Shown here piece after piece: positions 39,891 to 52,784 of a DNA stretch of 64,000 nucleotides. The stretch spans positions 3,766,633 to 3,830,632 of the forward strand of contig CM044962.1 in assembly GCA_024516035.1 (NCBI GenBank), written 5' to 3'. The stretch comes from Bactericera cockerelli (lineage: Eukaryota; Arthropoda; Insecta; Hemiptera; Triozidae). The notes under the pieces were generated by a model. That model ran no database searches, was not told the origin of the DNA, and saw only the letters and a list, made by a program, of their open reading frames with translations. Positions within the stretch are counted from its first letter, which is position 1. Each line of letters begins with the position of its first letter. A program made the position numbers and the translations under genes.

Positions 39891-42800
39891 ATCATCGTTA
39901 CTGGTTCTATGGCACATGTCGGGTTCATCAGAGCCCAACGGTTGATCCAGCTTCAATTTTTGGTCCAGATGCTTACGATCTTGTGGCGAGGCAGTAGAGA
40001 GCCTCTCGACGGCTTCAATGCTTGCCATCATTTCCATCACGTCACGATCTTGGCTTACGATGACGTCATTAAGACTCAAATTGATTTTGAGACCATCTTC
40101 AAAGTCTTCAGTAATGCCAGAGTCGTTCAGAACGTCTTTTAGAAATTGTTTGTCTTTCTTGTCTCGAGAAATGATATCTGGAAGCTCTCCATACTCCACA
40201 TTGGTGGTTGACGAATCGGAATGACTGATTTGTGGTTTGGTTTGGATATTTGGATATGTGATGACGTTTGTTTGAGGCTTGAGAGCTTTGACTTGAGTTG
40301 GTTTTGAAAAATTGACATGTCCTCCCTTGTTTAAAAGACCCTCAGTTGGAATTTTAGAGTTGGAAATTTGGCCTACGATACCCTTTTTATTTGAACTACT
40401 ATTAAGATTCCCTGCTGGAAGGGAGACCGGTGATGGTGAATTTTTAACTGTCCTGGTCGAGAGTGGATCATGATCCAATGACCGACTACTGGTGTTAACA
40501 AATTGCGTTGTGGACCCTGTTTTTGCTTTTACATTAGAATCTTTACCTGAAATATTCTCAACACTAACAGACCTTTCAGATGGCTTTGCTAATTTTGGTT
40601 GTTGAGACGTAAAAATACATTCAAGGGATTTGGTTTTCATCTTGGGAATCTTCGACAACCCGGTTGCCGATCCATCCGATTTTTTGGGCGTCTCGGATTC
40701 CGTTCTGATCTGGGATTCGAAGTTAGAAATCCTATTTAAAACATCAAACTGTGGTTTTGAAGGTGATTTAGAGTGTTCTTTCAACGATCCACTGGAAAAC
40801 AACTGGCAGTTTCTTAGCTTTTCTTCATAGCTACTACGAATTGATTTCATCGGAGTCTTTAGGTTACAAGTGTTGATCTTGTCACTCGTGATTTTCGATG
40901 TATCTTCAACTTTCGCAACGGTGAAGTCTGGCGATTTTGAGCTTACCCCGCCCTTTGATTTCAAATTCTCAAAGCTTTGAAGCTTTTCCGACACATTCAC
41001 TCGAACGTCAATGTTGGGACTGTTTTTCAAGCTTGAGACAGTGTTCGAAGTTTTTGCCAGATTTTCAAAACTGGATATTTTTTCCGAGAAAATGTTCTTG
41101 GAATCGACCGGCTCAGGTGAGGGTGATTTCGAATTTTCCCGCTCCAAGATTCTTTTCTCGAAACACTTAACTTTGTCAGAAACATTTGGAACTTGGATGA
41201 TCTTTTTTAAAGTTCGATTTTCCTTTCTTGTATTTACGATAGAGTTGCTGCTGTTAAAGAGGTGGCTATCTTTAATTAAAGTTGAGTTCAATTCTTTATC
41301 GAACAAATTTGATTTTATAATTGGCTCACGAAGTTTAGAAACTTTTATTTCTCTAGGACTCTGGAAAGGCTCAGGCTGAGCAGTGTTAATATTTTCAAAA
41401 TTCTTAATTTTTTCAATAACCATCTGGCGATACCGGCTTGAACTTTCTTTTTCGTCACTTAACGTTTCCAAGGTTACTTTTTGTGGCACAACAACTAATT
41501 CGTACTTCTTGAGTGGCAGATAAGAACTTCGTGGAGGTTTTCGTTTCTCCAACGTATTACCTCCAGGTTTACTTGAGCTACCCCTTTGTCCGGTATAACG
41601 GCTTTCAAACCTATCTTGAGAATCGCCATCAGTAGAGCCACTACTTCTGGCAGAACAATCACTTCCAGTGGAATCCATCCTACAAACTTGTTCTCGAGAA
41701 GGCGAAAATCTTTTATCTTGATAGTCACTTTGATTATCACTCGAGTTTGATCCGCCACCATTCTTGTTAGATCCATTACTTTGGCTGGAACAATTGCTCG
41801 GAGAATATTTTCTAGGCGATAATTCTGAATGAGAACTTTCATAGTCGATTGAGCTTAGGATATGCTCAAGTTCAGAACTCAAATCCGAACCAGAACTGTT
41901 GGTTTTCGGTCGATCAGAGCAGCGTTCTAGCTCATCGCTTTCGGATGTACTGTTTGGTTTGGCTACTCTTGAGAGATCATCCGTTAAATTCGCCTTATTA
42001 GTCAAATGAGCCATGTGGAATTTGGTATTCAGAACAACCGGTTCGATAGGAATTTCAGAGTTTTCTTCAGAATTGTTGAAATTACTAGACATTTTACGGC
42101 ACATTTTGTCACTTTTTCTATCAGAACTGCTAGGTGTAATACTATTACAGTCAGAGCTATGACAAGATTCGAAATGTGTACACATGTAGGTAGATTTCTC
42201 ACTCGGTTCTAATTCAACAGTAATTGTTTTAGTTGGATAACTAGAATTCACTTCACTGTCTAATTCAGTTTCACTGCTCATCATCTCCACTTCTTCAACT
42301 CTTGGCAATAGACACACATCTTCCTCACAACTATCAACAATGTTTTCAAACGTAGAAAACGACGTCACACATTCGTCCAATTCTGGATCCAATGTGTTCA
42401 AACTTCGCTCAACACTATTCGTCTTACAATCCTTATTTTTTAGGGGTAAAATTTTACCTTCCTTTTCAGTTTCTTCCTCATTTGTAAAGTCGGACTCGTC
42501 TGCGCTGATTTCCAACGAAAGCTCCCTGATTGGAGATAGGTAGGTATGAAAGCTATGCTGGTTTAACGCATGCGCTATGGACGTGTGTTTCAGCACCGCT
42601 GGATCCATTTTGAGGATTTCTTCTGGTTTTTCCTGATTGGCGGAACTATCTGCAGATGCTGGGACGCCATTGAAAATCATACTTTGTCCACTTGACTCAG
42701 ACGATGAAGACGTAAGTGACGATGTTGAAGAAGAAAGAGATAGGACGTCATCCTCAACTAAGGTGTCACTTTCTTTATCAAACTCGTCATCCAGATCTGT

Positions 42801-45374
42801 TACAATAGAGTCGACCATTTTTTCGATTGGGTACTCAGAGTCCGCGAGGAGGTTTTCTTTGGATACATCATTTTCCAGGAAAGTCACTCTTTTGCTTTTC
42901 ATTGAAGACAGCGAAACTGGTTCGCTTTTGATGCTCTCTAGAGACTTGATACAAAGCTCGTCCAAGCTTCTAAGAGCGTTTTCTTCAAAGTTACCTGAAA
43001 TGGTAACATCAGAATCTGCGTCGCTATTCGTCAGATCATTGTTCGCAGAAAATGAACAAGATAGAGAATTTGGTGGCGGATTGTAGGTTTCATGTGTGGT
43101 TTGCTTTGATTCACCTGGAATTGATCCAATTAGAAAGTCAAGGTCTGAAATGGACTTTAGGGAATGTGCAGGGTTCATCATTTGGTTATTTCCGGAGAAA
43201 TAAGCAGGAGAAAATTGCGCATTTGGTAAACTTTCGCTTGGTTCTAAATTAAAGTCAAAAGTTTCGTTGAAAGTGAACGACGGAGAGGGCATCTCTGATT
43301 CATTTATAGTAAAATGAGTAGGAGCTTCCGCGTTGGACCTTTCAGCGACTTCTAGATTGCTGATCAGAGAACAATTCTCATGTGATTCACTTGAGCAGCA
43401 CTTGTCTATAACTGGTGAGTCAGAAAACAGGCTGTGTGTTGATTTGAAACAAGATTCTGGGATGGGAGCCAATCCCCAGAAGTGTAGAGTATCAACATTG
43501 TTAGTCGTAGAGCTATCATTTTCTATCTTTCTATCAATGATAACAGCCTTAATATCGTCCCGCTCTATTTTCTCTCTTGTAATTTTGTCATTGACCATGA
43601 TTGGTTTCCCAACTTTTACTTTCTTCAACTTAGATTTTATATCAACCATTTTATTTCTTTTTTGAAACACATGACTGGGTTTATCTTCCTTAATTTTGTA
43701 TTCAGGTTCAGCTTCTTCTTTATAAGTGACCAAGTTATTGAGTTCATTATACTCACAGGTCTTATTTAGGTTGGACAAGATATTTTGTTTATTATCACTA
43801 GATTTATTCAGATCGCACGTTTCTCTCTTGACCGGTTTGTTAAATGAATCAAATGTTTGACTCGGTGTATTCTCGAGCTCATCCACCGGACTGCTCACAA
43901 TGTAAACATCCAGAGATTGACTGGTCGCCTGGACCGAGGTTAATTGATGATTGAACACCCAGGAGAACGAGAGATCCCTGGAGTTGGGGCCGACGGAGTG
44001 ATCTGGTTTGAAATTAGAACCGCCGAGAACCTGACCATTGGAATCCACACTATGAAGTTCCGACCTGGGTACGTGCTCCGATATCTTCAGTGCCCCAAGG
44101 TCATGGCTCTGTTTATTACAACCCAGAAGATCCTGTTCAATCCTCGGCGATTTTTCAGCACCCAGAGATGACTCTTCAATCCTTTCGAGTTTATTAAGAC
44201 CAAGACTTTTTTCTCCAATTGTATTGTGTCCATTAGCCAAGGATACCGTTTCGTTCTTAATTAAACCATCATCTCGCGGGGCCTCCTCTTCTATTCTGTT
44301 CAGTATTTCGATCGGAACATTGAAGATCTCCATGCACTTGTTCCTTTTTCGTCTCTTTTTGCGCTTCAATTCGTTCACATCCATGTAGGGAATTTCTTCT
44401 TCGGCGTCTGTTGAACCAGTTTCTAGCATTGCGTCTGGTCGGACTGATGCAACTAGCGGCACGCTTGCTTCTATGTGCGAGGATAGATCGTAGTTGTAGA
44501 GTTTGTCTCCGATGATAAAGTTCGGTACAAGGTTGTCACCGTCAGATAAATCACTCGAACCTAGACTCGAATTTACTTGAAGCAAGTTTGTGTTCTCACG
44601 TTTAGTTCCTTCTGGGAGTAAATTACCGGGACTATGCACGTGTGACTCGTTCTTCTGCGTGACTTCACGTTCATTAAGACTGTTCGTTGCAAAAAGATTC
44701 TGCGTACGAATCACTTTGGCCACTTTGATTCCGTTGAAATCGTTCGAACAAATCGGTAAGGTTTCTAGGCGAGCGATTTTGAGCTCAACATTTTCGTTTA
44801 AATCTGAAATAGACTGACATTGCACGTCGAAATCTATATTAGAGTTGCTTGGTTTTCGCATAGCTATCGCGATGCTGTCTGTACAAAGATCTACATTGTT
44901 ATCAACAGTAGTTAGTGTATTTACATTCTCAGTCGAGCTCGTCTCTTTTTCAAATGTTGCGGCTTCGGTTACATGAAGTAAGCCAGAGTCAACAACATCT
45001 GTGTTCACTTCAGGCGGCCGAAGCTCGGCTTGGTAAAGTTCAACATCGTTAGATTCAACTCTACTGAGCGTGACTTTGTTCAACTTATTGCTCTGCTCAA
45101 CTTTGTCTGATCCAAGTCTGTTAGATTCGACTCTGTCAAGTTCAACTTTATTGTGCTCCTTGTCGATCTCATCATCTTGGGAACAGGTGTCCCCATCGCC
45201 GATGCAAAGAAGATTCAAACTTTTACATTTCCTTTCACTTTCATCGCCGCGCTTTATACTGAGAGAACTGTTGGTGCTGAGAATAGTGAGAGAAGGCATA
45301 ATTACACTGGAGATAAGTACAAAGGATAATAGCAGCAGTATTATCCCGATCAGGACCCATAGGAGACCGGGCAT
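39891..45374 (-). CDS. giant single exon (1828 codons) for a membrane-anchored disordered protein, unrecognised
   Basis: On the minus strand, opens at the first ATG after an in-frame TGA (45408-45410) and stays open for 5484 bp to a consensus donor (GATGAT|GTAAGT) in phase 0. Residues 4-28 (LLWVLIGIILLLLSFVLISS) form a strong membrane segment and signal anchor. The rest is acidic, Ser/Asn/Glu-rich and mostly disordered, with a basic KRKKRRKRNK patch near residue 340, poly-Ser runs (about 850-910 and 1190-1260), and a better-conserved-looking block SSYLPLKKYELVVVPQKVTL near 1282. From 1317 to about 1550 a short motif, K-(I/L/V)-x-x-F-E, recurs five times (KIKNFE, KVKCFE, KISSFE, KLQSFE, RISNFE). 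No enzyme domain seen and no family recognised. It lies in a myosin XVIII intron on the same strand; its phase-0 donor is compatible with the next myosin exon (34395). It could be a nested gene or an alternative first exon. Confidence 0.85.
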
Positions 45375-45410
45375 GGGCGATCCCTTACGGACACGGGTTA
45401 CAAGGAGTCA

Positions 45411-46292
45411 TCGCCAGGTCGGATAGGGAAACAAAAAGAAACATCGTTATTGTCTGAAAATAATTAACGTTTTATTCTCTCGGGTTAGAACTTGTAGTCC
45501 CAGTCAAATAGCTTCTTAGAGAACCTCTCAAGTTATTTTCGTCTTGAAAGAGCTGCCTTGTAGCCAAGCAATAAATGCAGTAAAAAGGTACTCAGCACTT
45601 AGTCTTCAAATAAAGTATACCTATATTAGTTTCCTACTCATTTTTTATCTTTTATTCGTGTAAAATTCAAAAATCCTAAACAGAATATTATAGGAAAAAA
45701 ACCTACAAAATGTTATTTTTTGTCATCTCATCTCAGGCTTTTTCACTGAAAGCTGAAAAGAGGTGACTGAATTTAAGGATTCTTGATGTGAAAAAAAAAC
45801 CTGTCAATTTAGCGTCACCAAAAGTCAAAGATCATCTCTGCCTTCGATAATCCAAAAATATCTCAATTGTCCGTCTTACCAGAATAGGTGAAACTCTTTT
45901 ACCAACTCTTTTGCGATCTAGTCGATAGAAATGACCGTCTGCCACATTGTTCTGTCCTTGACAGGTTTTTGCTCTCTTCTACCTCGGCCACATCACATTC
46001 TCATGGTCCAGAATGATTTTCCAATAAGCTCGGATTTTCCAATTATTTTCTGAAATATCATCTCATCTTCTCAGCTAGACGAGTGAGAATTCCAGCCTTG
46101 CGTTGCGTTGCTTCACCATGGGTCCTCAATACGAGGCGTGATAGTTCAATGGAACTTGCACCACTCCGAGCAATATTCACTTCAATATTATTTATTAACA
46201 ATACATCAAGTCTTCTTGAACAACTATTACAGCATATCTGATTTACGTTGCATTATTAATATTTCAGTTATACTATGTGTTCTATCAGTATA
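45411..46292. other. upstream of the giant exon; promoter or 5' UTR candidate
   Basis: No exon recognised. If the giant exon is a first exon, its promoter should lie here. I see no decisive core-promoter element. Confidence 0.4.
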
Positions 46293-47727
46293 CAGGGTGG
46301 ACCAAAAAAACGTTTACACCCGTTAATGGTAGATTACTGAAGACATTTCCAGGCCGGATCTGCAATCCGTTTTTTCGGATTCGCCTTCGTAACTGCACAA
46401 AGTGATTTTTTGCAACTTTCCGAAAAAGTCCGACTTTGGCTTATTCTTCAGGTCAGTACTTTTTTCCTGTTTAAGATGAGTTGATTCTGAACAATTTCGC
46501 AGAAAGCCAACAAAATTTCGATGTTTCTAGCTACACTACTTTGTTTTTTACTATTTGGTTTGTCATATTTTTTTACACCTGAACAGAAAAAAAACACCCA
46601 AAAAAACTTTTTTACTAAATAAAACACTCGACATTTGTCCGAATAAATTTTGGCACAGACATGGGCAAGTTTGATAAAAGTTGGCGGCCACCCCGAGGAT
46701 GCTAAAAAATAATTTTACGATTTTTTATCACGTGATCTTCTGGGAAAAATTATTAGATGTTTGCCAAAAACTCTTCAAAAATCCTAAGAGTTTTCTAGCT
46801 GTAGACTGTGTAAGGGCGTCTTGTATTGTTTACAAAAATTGTTTACATTGCTTTTTTTGAATACCGCGGTCTCACATGCCTTCATCAGCCAGTTTAGGAA
46901 AATTCAAATGATAAATTTCGTGCTTCTCAGATTGACAGTGGTGTTAGCTAGATGTGGTAGTGCTAAGAGTGTTAGTCGGATGACCGAGGTTCAATTCTCG
47001 ACGGTCAATATTATTTTAATTATCAAAAAAATCTGATGGAATATTTTATTCATACCTGTATCTGACCTGTTGTAACACCAACAACTTATGGTTTTTTTGG
47101 GGGTAATACCATCTGTAAATTGAGTTATATCAGATACTATTGGTACCACAATACACATAATTATTATTCATGTAAGCCCCTGAGAGACTGCCTTGGTAAT
47201 GTAAGGATGGTTTTTCTTATACTTCTCTACGAGAGAAAAAAAACTAGCAAATTTTACAAACGAAAATAGAATTTATGAAATAAATCCAGGTAGGTAAATA
47301 TGTAGGTAGGTTCTTCTATCATAAACAATACTAATTAAATAACAAATATTTACCGATTGCCAACTCTTAATAGAAGTCTTGAAAAAAAAAACAAAATAAT
47401 ATTTTGTAAAATTAATAAACTTTTGCAGTCTTTATTATGTTTTATACTATTTTGATATAAACAAAAAGGTATTTCAAAAAACATTTTGTGTTAGTATGTT
47501 CAATGAGAAACGATTAGATGGGCACGATTAGGTCAGTGGTAAGCTAGTCCACCCGGTCCAAACGCCAGAGCCAGCAAAAAATTCATGACTACAAAATAAA
47601 AAAGACTGTTGCCATTTTTTATTTAGCCATAGTACACACTATGGATTCTCCCCTCACACAAATTTTTGAAACCAATGGTGACTTTAGTACCTTAGTTCTA
47701 ACTCAGAACTGTCCCTCTACTTTCTTG

Positions 47728-47766
<39 letters not shown>

Positions 47767-48709
47767 TCTCAATTCCCTTTGAGGAACTGTTGGAAGTGGC
47801 GTCCACCTTCCTGGATGTAAAGGTTGAACCTCTTTATCATGATCCGTCGAATGTTGCGGAAGATTCCAGGTTTTTCTGTCAGGTCATCGAATGCCAACAG
47901 GATTCTTGCTACCAGATTTCGTAAACTATGTTTTTCACGTGATCCCAAATGTTCCTATTGGCAACTCCATATGCTAAATGCGTATCTGCCATTTCAGCAT
48001 CCGAATTATAATAATGTAACTTGTACTAAAAAAATTCAAGAAGTTTAAAGATAATATTTCATAGAATGCAGAAAAATATGCTTGAAAACTATCATCGAGA
48101 AACAAACAATCATTCATTTGACTGGCCTTTAATTAATTCCAAGAGAAATAATTATCAGACATAAATTGCTAATTACTCTTTGAGTACAAGACGACCCTAC
48201 ACGGTCAACACTTTTAAGATTTTGAACGTCATTTTTTGAGACTTACCTGGTTCGTTTTCCTGGAAGATCACGTGATAAAAAATCGTAAAATTATTTTTTA
48301 GCATCCTTGGGTTGGCCGCCAACTTTTATCAAACTTGCCCATGTCTGTGCCAAAATTTGCTCAGGCAAATCTTGAGTGTTTCAAAGTGTAAAAAATTTAC
48401 ATGAGAATTTTTTTTCTATTCAGGTGTCAAAAAAGATGCCAAACCAAACCGTAAAAAACAAAGTAGTGTAGCTAGAAACATCGAAATTTTGTTGGCTTTC
48501 TGCAGAAATGTTCAGAATCAACTCATCTTAATCAGGAAAAAAGTTCTGACCTGAAGAATATGCCAAAGTCGGACTTTTTCAGAAAGTTGCAAAAAATCAC
48601 TTTGTGCAGTTATAAAGGCGAATCCGAAAAAACGGATTGCAGATCCGTCCTAGAAATGTCGTCAGTAATCTACCATTAACGGGTGTAAACGTTTTTTTGG
48701 TCCACCCTG
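46293..48709. mobile_element. Tc1/mariner-like relict with about 450-bp terminal inverted repeats
   Basis: Ends CAGGGTGGACCAAAAAAACG / CGTTTTTTTGGTCCACCCTG with TA on both sides. Inverted repeats extend from 46293 to about 46746 and from about 48258 to 48709 with high identity (CACGTGATCTTC, GCGGCCA..TTTTATC, GGATCTGCAATCCG). The 1.5-kb interior holds a transposase remnant (47781-47970) and a (CT)n run at 47731-47763. Non-autonomous. Confidence 0.88.
47781..47970 (-). pseudogene. transposase C-terminal remnant
   Basis: The minus strand reads NRNIWDHVKNIVYEIW, a stop, then after a frame change RILLAFDDLTEKPGIFRNIR and RIMIKRFNLYIQEGGRHFQQ. WxxVKxxVY...(V/I)RxxxIxRxxxCIxxxGxHFE is the usual C-terminal pattern of mariner-like DDE transposases. 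Only this end survives. Confidence 0.6.
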
Positions 48710-49239
48710 TATTTACAAGAGTTCTGTAGCACGGAGATGGATTTGCAAGAATTTCTTCACTTTGTTGTACAATTTTCAGAATATTATTCAGAATGTTAAA
48801 GTTAATGATAGGTGATCTAAAGGAGTTTATTTAATATTCATGTTTTGTTGGCTTTATTTATAAAACAATATAATTATGTATTTGGTTTCATCATGCATGC
48901 TAAAATCTTACGGATTGATCTGAAACAAGTGATTGTTTTTCAAGAGAATTGTGAGAATATATTATTTTGTGAGTTGAAAAGATAATCCTTAGGGAGATGT
49001 ATATGTTTATAAACCTTGGTTTTTGCATGAAACTAGAGGTTTATGTAATCATGGACCATTATCATAAGAAATGTAATACATTATCCAACTTGAGCTATGT
49101 ATTTTTTCCTGAAGCTAATATCATAGCGTGCAGAATATTTTAAGCCTTTACAATCACAAGATAATAACAGAATCAAGAATTTTTTAAAGACTCATGTTGT
49201 AATTCTGATTCATCATATTCAATTTATGGTATTGACGAG
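48710..49239. other. AT-rich non-coding stretch
   Basis: No feature recognised. Confidence 0.5.
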
Positions 49240-49362
49240 AAGAGTAATATCACAACTATTGACGAGAAGAGTAATATCACAACTACCTCATTTTATTAGC
49301 TTGGGACTCAAACCACCGACCGCCAGCTTACGAGTCCAATTAACGATCTGGTGACCGAGGTC
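49240..49362 (-). mobile_element. SINE-C fragment with a 29-bp direct repeat
   Basis: GACGAGAAGAGTAATATCACAACTA is repeated at about 49235 and 49259, then ACCACCGACCGCCAGC and GGTGACCGAGGTCGG from the SINE-C head. Confidence 0.65.
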
Positions 49363-49650
49363 GGTAATTCTGATTTACAATTTGACGAATTATGTATTCG
49401 GAAACAAATCATGCGAGGCATTAACCTTAGCGGCACTCTCACCACAAAAAACATTATCTATGTAGGTATTTAAGTACATAAAACGTAAGTATTCCATTAC
49501 AAAACAGTTTGTTTGTGGTTGTGTGTTCTGATATAACTCGAGAACGACAAATGCTCTAGTGACTAGTGGTAATCTTACTTTGAACATAACGGGTCAGTAG
49601 CTAGAAAGTTTGATAATATTTCACTACTATATTTCAAGTGTTTTTTTTTT

Positions 49651-49902
49651 AAGTGGGGTTTAACGTCGCTTTCAACTGCCATGGTCATATCACGACGGGG
49701 GTTTTACCCTCCATTCGCAGGAAACTCACAAACCTGCTACTCACATTGACCTCACCCAGCCTGAGTGGGGCCGGGAAAAGCCAGCGTCACGAGAATTAGA
49801 ATTTGAATGGTCACCCATCCAAGTCTTAACCTCGCTGGATGTCGCTTAACTTCGGTGTTCTGAAGGGAACCGGTGTATTCAACATGCCATCGACGCTGGC
49901 TT
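49651..49902 (-). mobile_element. 5S-rRNA-derived SINE (family D), complete copy
   Basis: Base-for-base identical, as read here, to 19551-19802 over 252 bp. It has its own poly-A tail (T run at 49640-49650) and its own target duplication (TTCAAGTGTTT / TTCAAGAGTTT), so it is an independent insertion. Confidence 0.9.
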
Positions 49903-51457
49903 CAAGAGTTTTAGTAGGTACCGAATATGAGAGAAATATTATTTAGTTCGGTTAGGGTTTAACAACAACCAAATTAGAAGTACAGCAACATTGACAACAT
50001 CTTTTTGAGATATCTTTTTGTCTTCAAAAATTGACGCCCAAGGATCTGTTAATTTGTCACATAGCGACCTAAGGATAGTGGACATAATACCTGACGGACG
50101 CTCAACTAACTAAATAGGAACAATATAATTTTATCGCAAGTTCTGATGGTTAATGACAATAAACCTTAGAAGTATTCCTTAGGGAGAGAGCCACAAAATA
50201 TGTAAAAAAAAACTAAAATAAATATACATTACATTACATTAAATATACATTACAAACAGCAAACATACAATTTCAACAATCATAAGCAAAATCTAAATCC
50301 TGCACACAGATACCATCTTCCAACCGAAGGAACCCGCACCTAACTGTTCACATCTCCGCCTCCTCCACTCGCTTGTTTAATTGCTTTTTCATTATTGTTT
50401 TCATCGAGGTTATTGATTTCCTCCTGATAGCGGCATTATACCCGGCACGGACCATTATCTCTTGGTGACACCTATGTATACTGTATAGCTGCGATGGCAT
50501 TTTTGATTAGGATGGAAAATGTAGACGCGGAGATCATTGGAGACGCGAAAACAGATAATGGAATCCAACGGGGACATGCACGATGACTACATTGAACTCA
50601 TTATAGTAATCGTAGACGATGATGTTATTGACAATCAGGCATTATTATTATTATACAATGCTTTATTAGGTATAAATGGACATTATGTACATACAAATAA
50701 TTAATTTAACAATGAAAAAAAATGGAAACAATATATACAATGAAAATGAAAAAGAATAGAAAATATATAAAAACATAAGTCCTAACTAAAGGGCGGGGTT
50801 ATTGCCTATGGCAATCTCTTCCACCCAACCCTTGGCCGGTGGGACTAAGTTTTGGGGGTGCTGCCACATGAATCGGACTTAAATGGGATTAATAGAGTTG
50901 ACCGTTCAGTATCTAAAGAGTTTGAGTTTGTTTACCATGCTATCATAATATTTATACATTAATTATTCTAGAAATGTATGATGATTTTCATTGTGTACGA
51001 GCAAGGACTTGAGAAAATTCTCTCTTCCGCCCCTGTTGACAATGATGTGGTTAATGTTAATGGCATTATCATCATAGGAACCATTAGTTGTTGATGTTAA
51101 TAACATTATCAACACAATCTGAATACATCCAATTATACAGGATATTATCGTATTAGAGAGAAGGAGAAGACGACTCAAAGAAATTTGCAATAGGCCAGAT
51201 AGCACCAATGTCCTCTCATGACCGAATTCGCAAGATAGGCGATTATTTTGCGCTATTGTCGATTATTTTTGCTTCGTGTTTTCGCAACCGGAGGCACACG
51301 GTTGCAATTATTGCATTTCCGATTCGGTGGCGCTGAGCATGATGGAAAGAAAAAAGGATGTCACAGGAAAGATCAGGTTTCTCCTGATTGGCATTTTTTG
51401 CCTCACTTGTAGAAGACGGTGAATTGTTATCGCCAAATGTATACAATTGACGACTTA
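49903..51457. other. intron interval; one hairpin module at 50779-50831
   Basis: The minus-strand module at 50779-50831 (GTCCTAACTAAAGGGCGGGG, TTATTGCCTATGGCAATCTC, TTCCACCCAACCC) is the best-preserved of its type, preceded by an AT-rich arm (50650-50778). No exon seen in the remainder. Confidence 0.55.
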
Positions 51458-51657
51458 CTGACTGGTATTAGTCTGGTAATCCAGGTAGCGTAGGGATTCA
51501 TTGGATCGAATGCCACCCAGTGCATGAATTTTTCCTCATTAATTTGAGATTGTGACACATAATAATAAGACTCCGAGGGTTAGGTGGTAGAAAATGCGTT
51601 GATCATTAACCTCGCTTGGTGGTTACCTTCCACTAAAGAGTGTTATTATTATTACTA
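51458..51657 (+). mobile_element. SINE-B copy, head truncated
   Basis: ATTAGTCTGGTAATCCAGGT, GGATCGAATGCCACCCAGTG, TTTTTCCTCATTAATTTGAG and the hairpin tail. Confidence 0.82.
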
Positions 51658-52784
51658 TCAACTCTACCATCGGAGAAAATCAATGGACCGGTCCTCTTGG
51701 TTGGGTGTTGATCATGGGCTGACGAGCTCATATCACAAAAAACTGACTATCGAAAAAATACAACTCCTATGAACCAAACCAAGTTTTATGCACAAAGAAA
51801 CGTAACAGAAAGACCAAGTAAATCGGGAAATACTTCAAGTTGATATGCTTCAAATTCTAAATGTAATGCAACTCCGATTATCAAAAACAAGTTTCATTCA
51901 CAAAGAGTAAGTAACTCGGAAATCCTGTTAACCTCCTAATTCTTCGACGGAAATCAGTTACCTTCTCACACCAATGAGGAAATCCGGTCAAATATTGATT
52001 AGATTGGTAAACAACAAAGTAAATGAACCAATACATTTATGTTATTGAGATCATTAACAAGACGATTTATCGTTAAAATCAACATGTATCACCACATTTA
52101 CCGTGTGCTCTTTTACGACGCCATGGGCTGGATGGTAGAGATTGTCTTTGGCAATAATCTCACCCTTTGTATTTTATGTAAATAAATTAAAAACTTGAGT
52201 TGTTGGCAGTTTTCAAGAAAAAATTAACAGCCAACATACAGGTATCACATAATTTGGGCCGAATAATAACACAGGATTAAATTTAACATAAGCGAGACCC
52301 TCCTTTAAGTCAAAGTTTCGACCAATCACAGCGCACTTAACCCGACTTTAGGAACAGTCTGGCTTATCTTAACTTTAATCCCGTTTTAATTCGGTCCATA
52401 GAGTAAGATGCAATGATTTTGCAGTTGTTGTTTGATTGTCTTTAGCTGGATTCAATAAAAGGCAACATTTCGTATTAGATTGGAGAAGAAAAAGAAATAT
52501 TTCCGTGTGTTGTGTCTCCTTTGCTAGTTTGTGGTGTGTGGTAAGGTGACTGATGTTGAGCTTAATAGACTTGGCAAAATGGTATGAGTTTTGGTATCCA
52601 ACAGAATGTCGGGTCGTCTGGTCTCTATGACATAATGTCTGGTAAGTTACCAACTTCAATTGTTTGTGTGGTGAACTTTCAGCTGGGAGGTTGTTGGTTC
52701 GGATCTTGGTCTTTTCAAAATATGTACGAAACTTTTCGACTGTTTACAATCTAGTCATACCCTCGAGAGGAGATACCATAAATG
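51658..52784. other. intron interval with a degenerate hairpin module at 52124-52175
   Basis: GGGCTGGATGGTAGAGATTG, TCTTTGGCAATAATCTCACC: plus-strand module. Other sequence not recognised. Confidence 0.5.
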
